A stretch of 9,492 nt of DNA from Curvibacter sp. Lineage in GTDB: Bacteria > Pseudomonadota > Gammaproteobacteria > Burkholderiales > Burkholderiaceae_C. Under the pieces are notes generated by a model. That model was not told the DNA's origin, did not search any database, and was given only the letters and a program-made list of their open reading frames with translations. Below, piece by piece: positions 1-5,677 of this stretch (position 1 is its first letter; each line of letters opens with the position of its first letter). The translations under genes and the position numbers were made by a program. The stretch is taken from positions 1-9,492 of the forward strand of contig DNQP01000017.1 in assembly GCA_003500955.1 (NCBI GenBank). Direction: 5' to 3'.

Positions 1-258
1 GGGCAGGGCGGCCGCGACCCGTTGCGGACGGTTGTCCTCGTCCACGTCGCGCACCGAGAACCACTGCCGCCCGCCCGGGGCCAGTTCGGATTCGTAGGGG
101 GCGTCGATGGCCACCACCAGAGCCTGCGGGAAGGCCTGGGCATAGGCCTGGCCCAACCCGGCCAGGCTGTGGGCGTTCGAGCCCACGCCGTGGAACAGCA
201 GGATCAGTTGCGCCACCTGGGCAGGGCGCTGGAGGACGAGGGCTTGCGGGTCGTTCAT
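1..258 (-). CDS. ypfH: YpfH-like alpha/beta hydrolase (esterase), C-terminus cut by window edge
   Basis: Only the first 86 residues are inside the window; the gene runs off the left edge. The visible part has a hydrophobic strand leading into FHGVGSNA (residues 23-30), the oxyanion-hole turn of phospholipase/carboxylesterase-type alpha/beta hydrolases. It continues with FPQALVVAIDAP and then GRQWFSVRDVDEDNRPQRV (63-81). The order and wording of these blocks match what I remember of Escherichia coli YpfH, a serine esterase of about 230 residues. The catalytic Ser, Asp and His would lie outside the window. The ATG at 258 is preceded by AGGAAA at good Shine-Dalgarno spacing. The gene diverges from the LysR regulator at 378, which may regulate it; that is inference from position. 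The substrate is unknown. I am confident of the fold and fairly confident of the YpfH subgroup. Confidence 0.85.
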   Translation of the reverse strand, partial: MNDPQALVLQRPAQVAQLILLFHGVGSNAHSLAGLGQAYAQAFPQALVVAIDAPYESELAPGGRQWFSVRDVDEDNRPQRVAAALP

Positions 259-377
259 GGTGTTTCCTGTCTTGCGCCCGTGGGGCGGCGCTGAATGGAC
301 TTTATTGCTTAAAGATGATTCGATAAATAGGCGATTGATTGACTGATTGTTAACTCAAGTAAGACAATTCAGTCGAC
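259..377. promoter_or_regulatory. Divergent intergenic region between esterase and LysR regulator
   Basis: This 119-bp gap separates the divergent esterase and LysR genes. It is much more AT-rich than the surrounding coding DNA from about 299 to 371, as expected for a shared promoter/operator region. It holds a short run of GATT-like tetranucleotides (333-349: three GATT units and one GACT), the palindrome GTTAAC (349-354), and several T-N11-A spacings of the kind LysR proteins bind. None of these is distinctive enough to call a defined operator. A promoter for the minus-strand esterase must lie here, but I could not pick a convincing -35/-10 pair for it. Confidence 0.6.
339..368 (+). promoter_or_regulatory. 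Candidate sigma-70 promoter of the LysR gene
   Basis: TTGACT (339-344, five of six consensus bases) and GACAAT (363-368, four of six) are separated by 18 bp. The predicted transcription start, 6-9 nt after the -10 box, falls at about 374-377. That is directly before the ATG at 378, so the transcript would have almost no 5' leader. This agrees with the absence of any Shine-Dalgarno sequence before this ATG. The call rests on consensus matching only. Confidence 0.45.
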
Positions 378-1274
378 ATGGACCAGTTCAAGGACATCGA
401 GGCCTTTGTGGCCGTGGCACAGCTGGGCAGCTTCGTGAAGGCGGCCGACAAGCTGGGCCTGTCCAAGGCCATGGTCTCGCGCCACGTGAGCGAGCTGGAG
501 GCGCGCCTGGGCGTGCGCCTGATGCAGCGCAGCACGCGCCGGCTCTCGCTCAGTGATGCCGGGGCCGAGTACCTGCAGCGCTGCGTGCAGATCCTGGCCG
601 AACTGGCCGAGGCCAATGCCGCCATCAGCGCCGGTGCGGTGCAGGCCCGGGGCCTGCTCAAGATCAGCGCGCCGCTCACCTTCGGCATCCGGCATCTGGC
701 GCCGCTCTGGGGCGAGTTCCTGCGCGTGCACCCGCAGGTGGAGTTGGAGGTGAACCTCAACGACCGCGTGGTGGACCTGATCGAGGAGGGCTACGACCTC
801 GCGGTGCGCATCGGCCAGCTGCCGCCCTCGACGCTGGTCGCGCGGCGCATCGCGAGCACCCGCCTGCTGCTGTGTGCCTCGCCGCGTTACCTGCAGCAGG
901 CCGCGCCCATCCGCGAACTGGCCGATCTGGCGCAGCACGACGTGATCGCCTACAGCTACCTGGCCACGGGCGAGCAATGGCATTTCAGCGGCCCTGAGGG
1001 CGCGCGCAGCATCACCGTGCATCCGCGCCTGCGCAGCAACAGCGGCGACACCTGCCGCGCCGCCGCCCTGGCCGACCAGGGCGTGGTGTTCCAGCCGGGC
1101 TTCCTGGTGGGCGAGGACCTCAAGGCGGGCCGCCTGGTGCAGATCCTGCCGCAGTACGCGGGGCCCGAGCTCGACATCAGCGTGGTCTATGCGAGCCGGC
1201 AACACCTGTCGCACAAGGTGCGCGCCATGGTCGAGTTCCTGGCCACGGCCTTCGCTCAGGCCGGGCGGTTCTGA
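378..1274 (+). CDS. LysR-family transcriptional regulator (CrgA-like)
   Basis: This 298-residue protein has the usual LysR length and layout. The N-terminal winged helix-turn-helix covers about residues 1-60: FVAVAQLGSFVKAADKLG is followed by the recognition helix SKAMVSRHVSELEARLG, then RLMQRSTRRLSLSDAGAEYL. A linker helix follows, and from about residue 90 there is a periplasmic-binding-protein-like effector domain beginning LLKISAPLTFG. The pattern RSTRRLSLSDAG and the segment DLAVRIGQLPPSTLVARRI are typical of the CrgA-like subgroup. It acts in the cytoplasm as a DNA-binding regulator, commonly of a divergent gene, so the esterase to its left is the first candidate target. The effector cannot be read from the sequence. 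The ATG at 378 has no Shine-Dalgarno sequence; see the promoter at 339-368. The gene converges on ureD with a 21-bp gap that contains no terminator hairpin. Confidence 0.95.
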   Translation: MDQFKDIEAFVAVAQLGSFVKAADKLGLSKAMVSRHVSELEARLGVRLMQRSTRRLSLSDAGAEYLQRCVQILAELAEANAAISAGAVQARGLLKISAPLTFGIRHLAPLWGEFLRVHPQVELEVNLNDRVVDLIEEGYDLAVRIGQLPPSTLVARRIASTRLLLCASPRYLQQAAPIRELADLAQHDVIAYSYLATGEQWHFSGPEGARSITVHPRLRSNSGDTCRAAALADQGVVFQPGFLVGEDLKAGRLVQILPQYAGPELDISVVYASRQHLSHKVRAMVEFLATAFAQAGRF

Positions 1275-1295
1275 GGCGGTGTGTGTCGACCTGGA

Positions 1296-2126
1296 CTACA
1301 TCGCCCAGATGCGCGGCGGCACGGCGTCGAGCTGCCACAGCTCCTGGCGCCAGGCGGCGCGCAGGCTCTTGAGCAGCTGCATGGCCGGCTCCACCAGCGG
1401 GGCCAGCACGCGCACCACCAGCACCTGCGGGTGGGGGCTGGTGGCGCCGGCCGTGGCGCGCAGGGCATGGCCGTCGATCAGGGTGCGCACGCGCTCCAGC
1501 GCTGCGTCGCGCCGCTCGCGTGCGATCGCTGAGCCGGCGACGAAGAACAGCGTGCCCAGGCAGCGATGACCGGCCAGGCCCAGGGGACCGTCCATGAGCT
1601 GTGCGTCCTGCGCGGCGATGCGGCCCTGCTCCAGCCAGACGCCGGGCACCTCGAGGTGCTGTGCAAAGCTGCCGCGGACGTAGGGCTGCTCTGCGGCCGG
1701 CAGGCCCAGGGCGGTGATGTCCCAGCCCATCAGCTCGGCGCCGGGGGCCACTTCGAACACGGCACGGTTCTCGGCCTGGCAGTCGTTGTAGGCCAGGGCT
1801 TCGAGCGGCAGCCATTCGAGCCGCGCGCCCTCGGCCACCCGCGCGTGCAGCCACTGCCGCGCCGAATCGCCCGTGCTGCGATAGAAGCGTGTGGCGCCCG
1901 GCGTGGTCACCAGGCCGTGCGCGCCGGGGCCCACCGTGAGCCGCAGGTCCAGCGTGTCGCCGCCCACCAGACCGCCAGGCGGGTGCACGAGCACGTTGTG
2001 GCAGATGGCGTTGCCCTCGGGGTAGAGGCTTTGCAGGATGCGCAGCGGCCCTTCGTGCCGGTAGCGTGCGACGCTGCGTGCGTCTTCCAGGGTGTAGTCG
2101 AGTTGCAGCGAGGCGTGCCAGGTCAT
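1296..2126 (-). CDS. ureD: Urease accessory protein UreD (UreH)
   Basis: A 276-residue protein of normal UreD length. UreD docks on apo-urease and, with UreF and UreG, channels nickel to the active site. Recognisable blocks in order are the N-terminal beta strands; LVHPPGGLVGGDTLDLRL (47-64, the PPGG..GGD signature); TTPGATRFYRS (73-83); LEWLPLEALAYNDC (101-114); the conserved GWDITALGLP near the middle; and the carboxy-terminal ending PPRIWAM. The protein appears intact, with no frameshift. The ATG at 2126 has no Shine-Dalgarno sequence. A weak -10-like TAGACT (2139-2134) lies seven bases upstream, without a recognisable -35. UreD normally sits at the head of a ureDABCEFG operon, but here the gene downstream is the convergent LysR regulator, and no urease subunit is present in the window. 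The rest of the urease machinery must be elsewhere or absent. Confidence 0.93.
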   Translation of the reverse strand: MTWHASLQLDYTLEDARSVARYRHEGPLRILQSLYPEGNAICHNVLVHPPGGLVGGDTLDLRLTVGPGAHGLVTTPGATRFYRSTGDSARQWLHARVAEGARLEWLPLEALAYNDCQAENRAVFEVAPGAELMGWDITALGLPAAEQPYVRGSFAQHLEVPGVWLEQGRIAAQDAQLMDGPLGLAGHRCLGTLFFVAGSAIARERRDAALERVRTLIDGHALRATAGATSPHPQVLVVRVLAPLVEPAMQLLKSLRAAWRQELWQLDAVPPRIWAM

Positions 2127-2183
2127 GGCGAAGAGTCTAGCGTGCGCCGCCCCTGCGGCTGCGTTCGGTGGTACAAACCGCGC
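2127..2183. promoter_or_regulatory. 57-bp divergent spacer between ureD and HD phosphohydrolase
   Basis: Both flanking genes must be promoted from this short gap or from inside each other's coding sequence. Weak -10-like boxes lie just before each start codon: TAGACT on the minus strand at 2139-2134 and TACAAA on the plus strand at 2172-2177. Neither has a believable -35 hexamer at 16-18 bp. GGTGG at 2167-2171 is a poor, distant Shine-Dalgarno candidate for the plus-strand gene. The call is positional. Confidence 0.3.
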
Positions 2184-2825
2184 ATGCCTGCTCCCCTCTT
2201 CGAGACCTCGTGGGCCCGATGCTGGCCGGCACTGGGTGCGGCCGGGGACGGCGTCGCGTTGCGCGATCGCCTGCTCGATGCCTATGCCGAGCCGCAGCGT
2301 CACTACCACACGCAGCAGCACCTGGGCGAGTGCCTGGCCTTGTGCGAGCGTCATCTCGCGCTGGCCGAGCATGCGGCCGAGGTGGAGATCGCGCTCTGGT
2401 TCCACGACGCGGTGTACGACGTGCGCGGGCGTGACAACGAGGCGCGCAGTGCCGCCTGGGCTCGGCAGGCCTTGCAGGCGGCCGGCGTGGGCAGCACCGT
2501 GATCGATCGCGTCGAGGCCTTGATCATGGTGACGCGCCATCAGGCCCTGCCGCAGGGCTTGGACCAGCAGCTGCTCGTCGACATCGATCTGTCCATCCTC
2601 GGGGCACTGCGTGCGCGTTTTCAGGCTTACGAGGCACAGGTCCGTGCCGAATACGCCTGGGTCCCGCGCTGGGTCTTTCGACGCAAGCGGCGCGAGGTGT
2701 TGCGGGAGTTCCTGGCCCGTGCGCCGATCTACAGCCGGCCCGAGCTACGGGACGAGTTCGAGGCGCAGGCGCGCGACAACCTCGCGCATTCGATCCGCCA
2801 GCTGGCGTTCTGGAAGCTGTTCTGA
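2184..2825 (+). CDS. Predicted HD-superfamily metal-dependent phosphohydrolase (COG4339 type)
   Basis: A 213-residue soluble protein of about the usual size for this family. Metal-ligand motifs of the HD fold are visible in order: RHYHTQQHL at 39-47 (first histidine), LWFHDAVYD at 71-79 (the HD pair at 74-75), VTRHQ at 116-120, and VDIDLSILG at 132-140 with the later aspartates. A basic segment, RWVFRRKRREVLREFL (162-177), and IYSRPEL follow, as I recall for COG4339 proteins. HD proteins of this kind hydrolyse phosphate esters, often of nucleotides, but the substrate of this group is not established. No signal peptide or membrane segment is seen, so it is probably cytoplasmic. I chose the ATG at 2184 because family similarity begins right after it; the open frame continues further upstream, antisense to ureD, without family features. 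It is a single gene with no clear partner. Confidence 0.85.
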   Translation: MPAPLFETSWARCWPALGAAGDGVALRDRLLDAYAEPQRHYHTQQHLGECLALCERHLALAEHAAEVEIALWFHDAVYDVRGRDNEARSAAWARQALQAAGVGSTVIDRVEALIMVTRHQALPQGLDQQLLVDIDLSILGALRARFQAYEAQVRAEYAWVPRWVFRRKRREVLREFLARAPIYSRPELRDEFEAQARDNLAHSIRQLAFWKLF

Positions 2826-2881
2826 CCTCCACGCGCTGCGATCCGTGTACGGACCCGATGCGTGCCTCGCCGTAACGCAGG

Positions 2882-2929
2882 AAACAAAATATATTTTTCC
2901 TTGAGCACGGTGGCCAGCGTCCCTAAGCT
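2882..2929 (+). promoter_or_regulatory. Candidate promoter with UP-like AT tract, left of the MITE
   Basis: An 18-bp AT-rich tract (2882-2899, centred on AAATATATTT) stands out in otherwise GC-rich DNA. It is followed by TTGAGC (2901-2906) and, after exactly 17 bp, TAAGCT (2924-2929). The hexamers match the consensus at four and three of six positions, so the pair is weak alone. The AT tract in the UP-element position supports it. It points at the DUF2750-like gene, but the MITE beginning at 2937 lies between them. Transcription would start at about 2936, the left edge of the element. The AT tract could instead be a degenerate terminator of the preceding HD gene. Confidence 0.4.
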
Positions 2930-2936
2930 GGGTCTA

Positions 2937-2962
2937 GGGCCTGTTCACACTCATTTCTCAAG
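2937..2962 (+). repeat. Left terminal inverted repeat of the MITE
   Basis: 26 bp, reading GGGCCTGTTCACAC, then T, then CATTTCTCAAG. It matches the reverse complement of 3177-3202 at 25 of 26 positions. The preceding dinucleotide is TA. Confidence 0.88.
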
Positions 2963-3007
2963 ATGCGTTGCGGATCAAATAAGTCATGCGGTAGGCGCGT
3001 GGACGCC

Positions 3008-3025
3008 GCCGGGGTGATCCCCGGC
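3008..3025 (+). repeat. Internal hairpin of the MITE (7-bp stem)
   Basis: GCCGGGG and CCCCGGC pair perfectly around the four-base loop TGAT. No T-run follows directly (the T6 run starts 25 nt later), so it is not a typical terminator. It is probably a structural element of the MITE. Confidence 0.6.
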
Positions 3026-3112
3026 AAGTCTGCGCAACACCCCGCATGGCTTTTTTGGCCGCAACCCGGAGGGAACGGGGTGAAAACCGCGCCACTCGTT
3101 GTTGCACTCCTA

Positions 3113-3133
3113 GCCCAGGCGGCCGGCCTGGGC
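3113..3133 (+). repeat. Internal hairpin of the MITE (8-bp stem)
   Basis: GCCCAGGC and GCCTGGGC pair perfectly around the five-base loop GGCCG. No U-tract follows. With the hairpin at 3008-3025 it makes the MITE transcript potentially highly structured. Confidence 0.6.
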
Positions 3134-3176
3134 GTCGTCGCGCGCCTAGATTGGCGCCGTTTTCACCACGTTCGCA

Positions 3177-3202
3177 CTTGAGAAATGGGTGTGAACAGGC
3201 CC
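3177..3202 (-). repeat. Right terminal inverted repeat of the MITE
   Basis: The reverse complement of the left repeat with one mismatch. The following dinucleotide is TA. Its outer end includes AGG at 3197-3199, eight bases before the ATG of the DUF2750-like gene, so the repeat may supply that gene's only Shine-Dalgarno-like bases. Confidence 0.88.
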
Positions 3203-3207
3203 TAACC

Positions 3208-3681
3208 ATGGCTCATCCGCTCAAGCTTCCCCACGCCCTGGTCCAGATCCTGGGTCTGCAGCCCACACCCGCCGTGGTGGACGCACCGCATTACCAGGGC
3301 TTCGTACAGGAGGTGGCTCAGACCCTGCAGGTCTGGGGCCTGCTCGATGCGGGGGGCTGGATCTCGCTCACGCTGGACGATGGCGCGTCCTGCCTGCCGG
3401 TCTGGTCGCAGCCGCACGATGCGCGGGCGTTTGCGCGCCGGGCCTCGGCGAAAAGCCAACCCGGCCCGATCGACCTGTCCGATTTCCTGGACCACTGGCT
3501 GCCGGCCATGGACAGCCTGGGCGTGCAGGTGTCCGTGCAGCCTGAGGATGCGAGCCGCCTGCTGCCGGTTCCGGCCCGCGTGCTGGCCTGGCATCTGCAG
3601 GTGCGCTGTATCAACTTCCCGGCCGACGGTCTCGACGATGAGCCTGGGCCCCTGACCCTGTCCCCCACTGGAGAACCATGA
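3208..3681 (+). CDS. DUF2750-like protein of unknown function
   Basis: A 157-residue soluble protein. Its centre resembles the DUF2750 family: an N-terminal helix, a VWGLLDAGGWISL strand pair (42-54), PVWSQPHDARAFA (64-76), then DLSDFLDHWLPAMDSLG (89-105) and VQVSVQP (106-112). It runs longer than that core, with a C-terminal tail whose last residues are probably disordered. No function is established for this family. The ATG at 3208 is chosen because family similarity starts there. The open frame does extend leftwards, but only into the MITE. Upstream signals are poor: the only Shine-Dalgarno-like bases lie inside the right terminal repeat. The stop codon overlaps the start of the next gene as ATGA, so the two are almost certainly co-translated. 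The domain call is from memory of the family pattern and is moderately sure. Confidence 0.75.
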   Translation: MAHPLKLPHALVQILGLQPTPAVVDAPHYQGFVQEVAQTLQVWGLLDAGGWISLTLDDGASCLPVWSQPHDARAFARRASAKSQPGPIDLSDFLDHWLPAMDSLGVQVSVQPEDASRLLPVPARVLAWHLQVRCINFPADGLDDEPGPLTLSPTGEP

Positions 3682-4220
3682 CTTCCAAAGAGAACCTGCT
3701 GTCGGCCACGCAAAAGCTGTTTGCCCGCGGTTTCACCTTCATCTTCTTCGCCATCTCCGGCGCCATCGTCGCCACCACGGTGGTCGAGGCCATCGGCCAT
3801 GTGCTCAGTGGCGGCGAGATCACCCAGATCATTGTCAAGCTGGTCAATGCCAGTGTGATCGCCATGGCGGTTTATGAAGTGGCCCTGGTCATCAGCAAGG
3901 AGTACGGTGCCGAGGCCGACCACGATGTCATCGTGATGCTGCGCCGTACCTTGCCGCGTTTCGTCGGCACGGTCTGCGTGGCGCTCTCGCTCGAAGGCCT
4001 GATGATGGTCATCAAGTACAGCCAGCTCGAACTGGCCGGCAACCTCTACTACCCGGTGGCCATCATCGTGAGCGCGGCCCTGCTGCTGATGGCGCTCGGT
4101 GTGTTCCTGCGCCTGGCACCGAGCCACGCCGAGCCGCTGCGCACTGGTGACGAGGCGCCCGCTGCCGCGGGCGGGGCCGTGCTGCCCATGCCGCGGCTGG
4201 ATCGCCGCACGCCGGCCTAG
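3678..4220 (+). CDS. Small four-helix inner-membrane protein, unknown function
   Basis: 180 residues. Four hydrophobic segments are visible at roughly 18-43, 51-72, 95-112 and 122-146, joined by short loops. The N-terminus and the charged segment SKEYGAEADHDVIVMLRRTLPRF between helices two and three are hydrophilic. The C-terminal 35 residues are Ala/Pro/Arg-rich and probably disordered. An even number of helices implies both termini on the same side, probably cytoplasmic given the Arg/Lys residues. I do not recognise a named family. The ATG at 3678 overlaps the DUF2750-like stop codon by four bases and has GGAGAA upstream, which points to translational coupling and perhaps a shared role. The gene converges on the MmgE/PrpD gene with 18 bp between stops and no hairpin. 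Confidence 0.85.
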   Translation: MTSKENLLSATQKLFARGFTFIFFAISGAIVATTVVEAIGHVLSGGEITQIIVKLVNASVIAMAVYEVALVISKEYGAEADHDVIVMLRRTLPRFVGTVCVALSLEGLMMVIKYSQLELAGNLYYPVAIIVSAALLLMALGVFLRLAPSHAEPLRTGDEAPAAAGGAVLPMPRLDRRTPA

Positions 4221-4238
4221 TGCTCGGCGGTCGGGGTC

Positions 4239-5609
4239 TCAGGGCCGGGCCAGCGCGGTCAGCGTGCGCACGTCGGCCGTGCCGGCCAGCTTCCAGCACG
4301 CGGCGATCAGCGCGTCCGTCTTGCCTTGGCCGATCACCGGGTCGGACAGGTCGTGGAACTTGGTCTCGAGCATGGCGTCGGTCATGGGGTTCTCGAGCGA
4401 GCCGATCGCGTGTTTCACGAAGACATGCACCCGGCGGCCGTCCTTGAGCACGGCGGTCACGTCCACGCTAGCCTCGTCGATGTGCTCGTCCACCGTGGCC
4501 ACCACCTTGCGGCGCAGCGCCACCATGTCGGGGCGCGTGACGATGGCGTCGGCGTACTGCTCTTCGCCGGCCTTGCCGAACATCAGGCCGCAGGCGCAGC
4601 CGTGGTAGACGCTGAACTTGCCTTGCAGGCCATCGGCCGGTTCCTTCTTGCCCGTGAGTTCGAGCACCAGCGAGTGCACCTTGAGGTCGATGCGCTCGAT
4701 GTCCTCGGGCTTCACGCCCTGGGCGCGCAATTGGGCGCAGGCGTCGATGCTGGGGTGGATCACGATGCCGCAGGCGAAGGGCTTGTAGGTGTTGAAGGAG
4801 ATCTCGAAGCGCTGGCCCAGCTCGTCCGTGATCTCGTTCCAGGCGTACTTGGTCGAGACGGTCTGGATCATGCCGCGCGGGGCTTCGAGTGCCCTGGGGC
4901 TGGCGGTGAAGCCCTGGCTGGCCAGCAGCGCGGACATCAGGCCGGCGCGCGCCGCGCCCCCCGGATGGAAGGGCTTGGTCATGGTGCCGAACTGCTCGCG
5001 CATGCCGATGGGCTGCGAGGCCGCGATGCCCAGGGCCATGGCCGTCTGCTGTTCGTTCAGGCCCAGCAGGCGCGCGCAACCGGCGGCCGCGCCCAGCGTG
5101 CCGGTGGAGCCGGTGATGTGCCAGCCGCGGTCGTAATGCTCGGGGTACATGGTGTTGCCCACGCGGCAGGCCACGTCGATGCCCAGCACCAGCGCGTCGA
5201 TCACGGTGCGGCCCGACAGGCCCTTGTGTTCGGCCAGCGCCAGCACGGCCGAGGCCACGGGGCCGGCCGGGTGGATGATGGTCTTGAGGTGGGTGTCGTC
5301 GAAGTCGAAGGTGTGCGAGGTGATGCCGTTGATCAGCGCGGCACCGGCCATGTCCACCTTCTCGGCGCGGCCCAGCACGCTGGCCTGCGGTGCCGGTTGC
5401 AGCATCCGCACGGCGCCCAGCGCGGCGTGCGCGGATTCATGCTGCGCGGCGACCACGGCACAACCCAGCCAGTTGAGGAAGGTGCGGTGCGCCTCGTGCT
5501 CGACCGCATCGCTCCAGCCTTTGGAGGGGTGCGTGGCGACATGGCGGGCCAGGGTCTGGGTGACGGGCGGGGCGTGGTGGTCGGCGGGGACCTGGGTATT
5601 GCGGGCCAT
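4239..5609 (-). CDS. MmgE/PrpD family protein
   Basis: A 456-residue protein, full length for a family that includes 2-methylcitrate dehydratase PrpD, cis-aconitate decarboxylase and iminodisuccinate epimerase. Signature blocks in order: a helical N-terminus; AALINGITSHTFDFDDTH (90-107); HPAGPVASAVLALAE (113-127); GWHITGSTGTLGAAAG (162-177); FGTMTKPFHPGGAARAGLM (207-225); and KPFACGIVIHPSIDA (276-290). The lid domain in the C-terminal third contains GKFSVYHGCACGL. These are the conserved active-site and hinge regions of the fold. The likely chemistry is dehydration, epimerisation or decarboxylation of a polycarboxylate, but the substrate is not readable. It is the last gene of the minus-strand cluster. 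The ATG at 5609 has no good Shine-Dalgarno sequence and lies 22 nt after a strong terminator (5632-5666), so its expression probably depends on read-through. It is probably not PrpD itself, as no other methylcitrate genes are near. Confidence 0.92.
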   Translation of the reverse strand: MARNTQVPADHHAPPVTQTLARHVATHPSKGWSDAVEHEAHRTFLNWLGCAVVAAQHESAHAALGAVRMLQPAPQASVLGRAEKVDMAGAALINGITSHTFDFDDTHLKTIIHPAGPVASAVLALAEHKGLSGRTVIDALVLGIDVACRVGNTMYPEHYDRGWHITGSTGTLGAAAGCARLLGLNEQQTAMALGIAASQPIGMREQFGTMTKPFHPGGAARAGLMSALLASQGFTASPRALEAPRGMIQTVSTKYAWNEITDELGQRFEISFNTYKPFACGIVIHPSIDACAQLRAQGVKPEDIERIDLKVHSLVLELTGKKEPADGLQGKFSVYHGCACGLMFGKAGEEQYADAIVTRPDMVALRRKVVATVDEHIDEASVDVTAVLKDGRRVHVFVKHAIGSLENPMTDAMLETKFHDLSDPVIGQGKTDALIAACWKLAGTADVRTLTALARP

Positions 5610-5631
5610 GGGGATTCTTTGTTTGCTATGG

Positions 5632-5666
5632 AAAAAGGAGCAATCCGGTCTGAGACCGGATTGCTC
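5632..5666 (-). terminator. Rho-independent terminator after the second Bug receptor gene
   Basis: On the minus strand, GAGCAATCCGGT pairs perfectly with ACCGGATTGCTC around a five-base loop. This is a 12-bp stem that can zip further to 14 bp. It is followed by C and a run of five T (5636-5632). It starts 11 nt after the TAG stop of the receptor gene. The opposite orientation has only a short A-rich stretch downstream, so it acts mainly on minus-strand transcription. It lies 22 nt before the MmgE/PrpD ATG, leaving no room for an independent promoter between them. Confidence 0.85.
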
Positions 5667-5677
5667 GGCAGAAAATT

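Larger units (their letters stand above)
2937..3202. mobile_element. MITE-like non-autonomous element, 266 bp, with 26-bp TIRs and TA flanks
   Basis: The two ends form inverted repeats of 26 bp with one mismatch (2951 against 3188). The outer part is GGGCCTGTTCACAC and the inner part CATTTCTCAAG; weaker symmetry continues a few bases inward. Both outer borders abut a TA dinucleotide (2935-2936 and 3203-3204), consistent with a TA target duplication. TA duplications are made by IS630/Tc1-mariner-type transposases and by some IS5-family groups. The interior encodes no recognisable protein, but contains two strong hairpins (3008-3025 and 3113-3133) and a T6 run (3051-3056). A minus-strand frame ends with a stop inside the left repeat and could be a transposase C-terminal relic, which I cannot confirm. 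The element sits 5 bp before the start of the DUF2750-like gene. The family is not assigned. Confidence 0.8.

Noticed and set aside
1275..1295. Bidirectional terminator between the LysR gene and ureD
   Set aside because: The 21-bp gap shows no inverted repeat and no T-run.
1566..2183. N-terminal extension of the HD phosphohydrolase
   Set aside because: The frame is open because it is antisense to ureD. It has no HD-family features and would overlap almost the whole ureD gene.
3008..3056. MITE hairpin plus T6 run as an intrinsic terminator
   Set aside because: The T-run begins 25 nt after the stem ends, too far for intrinsic termination, and no stem lies directly before it.
3046..3207. Upstream extension of the DUF2750-like gene into the MITE
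   Set aside because: The frame is open, but the added sequence is Arg-rich, lies inside the mobile element and has no homology pattern. Family similarity begins at the ATG at 3208.
2958..3209. Minus-strand 83-residue frame across the MITE as a real gene
   Set aside because: It is Arg/Pro-rich with no domain and no ribosome-binding site. Its stop lies in the left repeat, so it might be a transposase relic, but nothing confirms that.
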